The notes under the pieces were generated by a model. It ran no database searches. It saw only the letters and a list, made by a program, of their open reading frames with translations, and had not been told where the DNA came from. DNA of 64,000 bases from JADFAK01 sp047615865. GTDB taxonomy: Bacteria; Bacteroidota; Bacteroidia; Flavobacteriales_D; Sanyastnellaceae. A program made the position numbers and the translations under genes. Of this stretch, positions 62,204-64,000 are shown piece by piece (position 1 is the stretch's first letter; every line of letters begins with the position of its first letter). The stretch lies in contig JBLHIB010000003.1 of the NCBI GenBank assembly GCA_047615865.1, forward strand, positions 9,264-73,263. Reading direction: 5' to 3'.

Positions 62204-63663
62204 ACTGGTTTCCACTTACGTATACAATTGACAGCCATTTTCCACCCTTCGAGTTTCTTCCGTCGCCTTTCTTCCTGCATAGACGGAATAAAGTAGCGAT
62301 CGTTGCCTTTGAATGTTTGGACGTCCGCAGGCGACCACAAGTCACATGCTATTCCTGCCATGTATGCCACTCCGCAAGCAGTTGATTCAATTTGCTTCGG
62401 GCGCTCCACATTTACGTTCAATATATCGGCTTGAAATTGCATCAGGTAGTTGTTGGCACACGCCCCACCATCCACTTTCAAAACCGTCAACTCTTCCCCA
62501 CAATCACTGTTCATGGCTTCAAGAACGTCATTGGTTTGAAAAGCTAGGCTCTCCAGAGTAGCCTTTACGAGTTCAGCTTTGTCTGAGTTTCGTGTAAGAC
62601 CCAATACCGCTCCTTTCGCTTCCATGTCCCACCAAGGAGCGCCGAGTCCGGCAAATGCTGGGATGACGTATACATCGTCACTCGTCGCAGACTTGGCCAA
62701 TTCCTCTGTCTCGTTTGCATTGTCGATCAATTCCAATCCATCTCTCAGCCACTGAATGGCAGCTCCTGCTATAAAAACGCTGCCTTCGAGCGCATAGTAC
62801 ACTTCGTTTTGAGATTTCCAGGCGATGGTCGTGAGCAGACCGTGTTCAGACTTATGCGCTTCCTTACCGGTATTCATAAGCATGAAACAGCCAGTGCCGT
62901 ATGTGTTTTTGGACTGTCCTTTCTCCCAGCACAATTGGCCATACAACGCCGATTGCTGATCGCCCATCACCGCATGAATCGGAGCACCCATAAAGTGAGC
63001 AAAGCAATAATCGGAAGCATGAACCTCAGGCAGCATTGAGCGTGAAATTCCGAATAGATCGAGTAGTTCGTCATCCCAGTCGAGGGTGTGAATATTGAAG
63101 AGTAGCGTGCGCGAGGCATTGGTCACGTCGGTCGCGAAAACTTTTCCGTCGCTCAGGTTCCAGAGAAGCCAAGCGTCGACAGTGCCCAGACAAAGCTCAT
63201 CTTTCTCAGCCCATTCCTTGGCTTTTTCGCTGTTGTCCAGTAGCCACCTAAACTTCGAAGCCGAGAAATAAGTATCGATAACCAACCCAGTCTTCGCGCC
63301 AACCATCTCTTGATGAATCGAAAGTTCTTTGCAATACTGCTTGGTGCGTTGATCTTGCCAAACGAGGGCATTTCCGCATGGTTCGCCCGTGATTTTATTC
63401 CAACCGACTGCAGTCTCCCGCTGATTGGTAACGCCCAAGGCCGCGACTTGATCCCAGGTGATTCCTGCATTCTCGACTGCTTTCAGTAGCACATTTTTCT
63501 GGGTCTCGATAATCTCTACTGGATCATGTTCAACCCAACCGTCCTTTGGGAAGTGTTGTTTGAACTCCTGTTGTTCCATTTGCACCATGGCGCCTTTTTG
63601 GTCAAAGACAAGTGCTCGAGAACTTGTGGTGCCTTGGTCTATGGCGAGGATGTATTTTGGCAT
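62200..63663 (-). CDS. glpK: Glycerol kinase
   Basis: Phosphorylates glycerol to glycerol-3-phosphate, the substrate of the coupled GlpD. 487 residues of the FGGY family: LAIDQGTTSSRALVFD at residues 5-20, ALGVTNQRETAVGWN, the substrate region VWQDQRTKQYC, GDQQSALYGQLCW and GLGAPWWDMEAKGAVLGL. No facilitator glpF and no regulator glpR are in the window. Operon glpK-glpD. Confidence 0.96.
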   Translation of the reverse strand: MPKYILAIDQGTTSSRALVFDQKGAMVQMEQQEFKQHFPKDGWVEHDPVEIIETQKNVLLKAVENAGITWDQVAALGVTNQRETAVGWNKITGEPCGNALVWQDQRTKQYCKELSIHQEMVGAKTGLVIDTYFSASKFRWLLDNSEKAKEWAEKDELCLGTVDAWLLWNLSDGKVFATDVTNASRTLLFNIHTLDWDDELLDLFGISRSMLPEVHASDYCFAHFMGAPIHAVMGDQQSALYGQLCWEKGQSKNTYGTGCFMLMNTGKEAHKSEHGLLTTIAWKSQNEVYYALEGSVFIAGAAIQWLRDGLELIDNANETEELAKSATSDDVYVIPAFAGLGAPWWDMEAKGAVLGLTRNSDKAELVKATLESLAFQTNDVLEAMNSDCGEELTVLKVDGGACANNYLMQFQADILNVNVERPKQIESTACGVAYMAGIACDLWSPADVQTFKGNDRYFIPSMQEERRRKKLEGWKMAVNCIRKWKPV

Positions 63664-63770
63664 GGGGCGTGGGAAATATTTGGCTTAACACGTCATTGGA
63701 CAAGCAGACTTTTTCGTTGCTCAAATTTCGCTAATAATTTGGAGTAATTCTGCCTGAAACAAATTAACCA

Positions 63771-64000
63771 TCACCAAACCACCAACTTCTCAACCTGCCG
63801 CACCCCACTCACATCACTCAACTGAACCTGATAATTCACCGCTTTACATCCATTCAAATCTATCAAATAAGTCATCGCATTATTATGCATAGCAACAGTT
63901 TGAACAACTTGCCCTAAGGCATTGATAATTGTCAGGACTGCCTGTTCCAATGGCTGGACTTCAGAATAAAACACATTCAAATAGCCCTGACTGGAAGCTG
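63771..64000 (-). CDS. C-terminal end of a T9SS cargo protein (partial)
   Basis: The reading frame is open to the window edge, so the gene continues past 64000. The visible part is a T9SS type A sorting domain: LNVFYSEVQPLEQAVLTIIN, ALGQVVQTVAMHNNAMTYLI, ending RQVEKLVVW. No other domain can be seen. Upstream of it on the minus strand lies outside the window. Confidence 0.75.
   Translation of the reverse strand, partial: ASSQGYLNVFYSEVQPLEQAVLTIINALGQVVQTVAMHNNAMTYLIDLNGCKAVNYQVQLSDVSGVRQVEKLVVW

Overview
The window looks like a chromosomal stretch from a member of the Bacteroidota, most likely Flavobacteriales (Cryomorphaceae-like; family level is inference). The evidence is threefold. Several proteins carry type IX secretion (T9SS) C-terminal sorting domains. 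Typical Bacteroidota families are present: type III glutamine synthetase, short AMP nucleosidase, DUF5606, DUF2851, OmpA/PD40 envelope proteins and a stand-alone HsdR-N protein beside holA. Where promoters can be guessed they fit the TAnnTTTG -7 box, and Shine-Dalgarno sequences are largely absent. Base composition is even and I see no prophage, plasmid, insertion sequence or CRISPR array. Most genes are housekeeping and lie on the minus strand.

Layout. 28-4122 (minus): an OmpA envelope protein coupled to hemE, then holA and AMP nucleosidase. 4171-6901 (plus): HsdR-N nuclease-like protein, DUF5606, M3 peptidase. 6898-8424 (minus): dinB and smpB, preceded by a small terminator-bounded unit (8508-8673). 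8774-9568 (plus): PaaG-like hydratase. 9570-10996 (minus): DciA-like DUF721 and recF. 11172-12380 (plus): TPR protein and ribH. 12792-26074 (minus): a classical transcription/translation block, in transcription order tRNA-Thr, Tyr, Gly, Thr, tuf, tRNA-Trp, secE, nusG, rplK, rplA, rplJ, rplL, rpoB, rpoC. 26205-29451 (minus): raiA, a Xer recombinase, rpsU, acyl-CoA dehydrogenase, apt. 29444-43143 (minus): HhH protein, sodium/amino-acid symporter, potassium channel, PspC, DUF2851, beta-barrel, M48 protease, then pyrF-prfA-purM and a large OmpA/PD40 protein. 43446-49439 (minus): type III glutamine synthetase and a giant secreted PNGase F-like protein. 49568-54326 (minus): an overlapping four-gene unit with two GT2 glycosyltransferases, a polytopic mannosyltransferase and a periplasmic sugar dehydrogenase. 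54445-64000: T9SS lipoprotein, aminotransferase, msrB, DUF427, SelO, GT9 glycosyltransferase, glpD-glpK, and the 3' end of another T9SS cargo gene.

The most unusual things are: (i) a decayed in-frame copy of the rpoC 3' end, exactly 282 bp downstream of the real one and beyond its terminator; (ii) a PNGase F-type enzyme that keeps the Asp/Glu/Glu active-site residues but whose first catalytic domain is split by an insertion of about 520 residues containing a LamG-like domain; (iii) a sodium/amino-acid symporter with an extra ~100-residue extracytoplasmic insertion; (iv) an uncharacterised small transcript candidate upstream of smpB; (v) paired short repeats in the glycosyltransferase/SelO intergenic space; (vi) an rpsU terminator reaching to the start of a tyrosine recombinase gene that has no ATG start. 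I found no clear multi-gene system of a new type; the region is mainly core genome.
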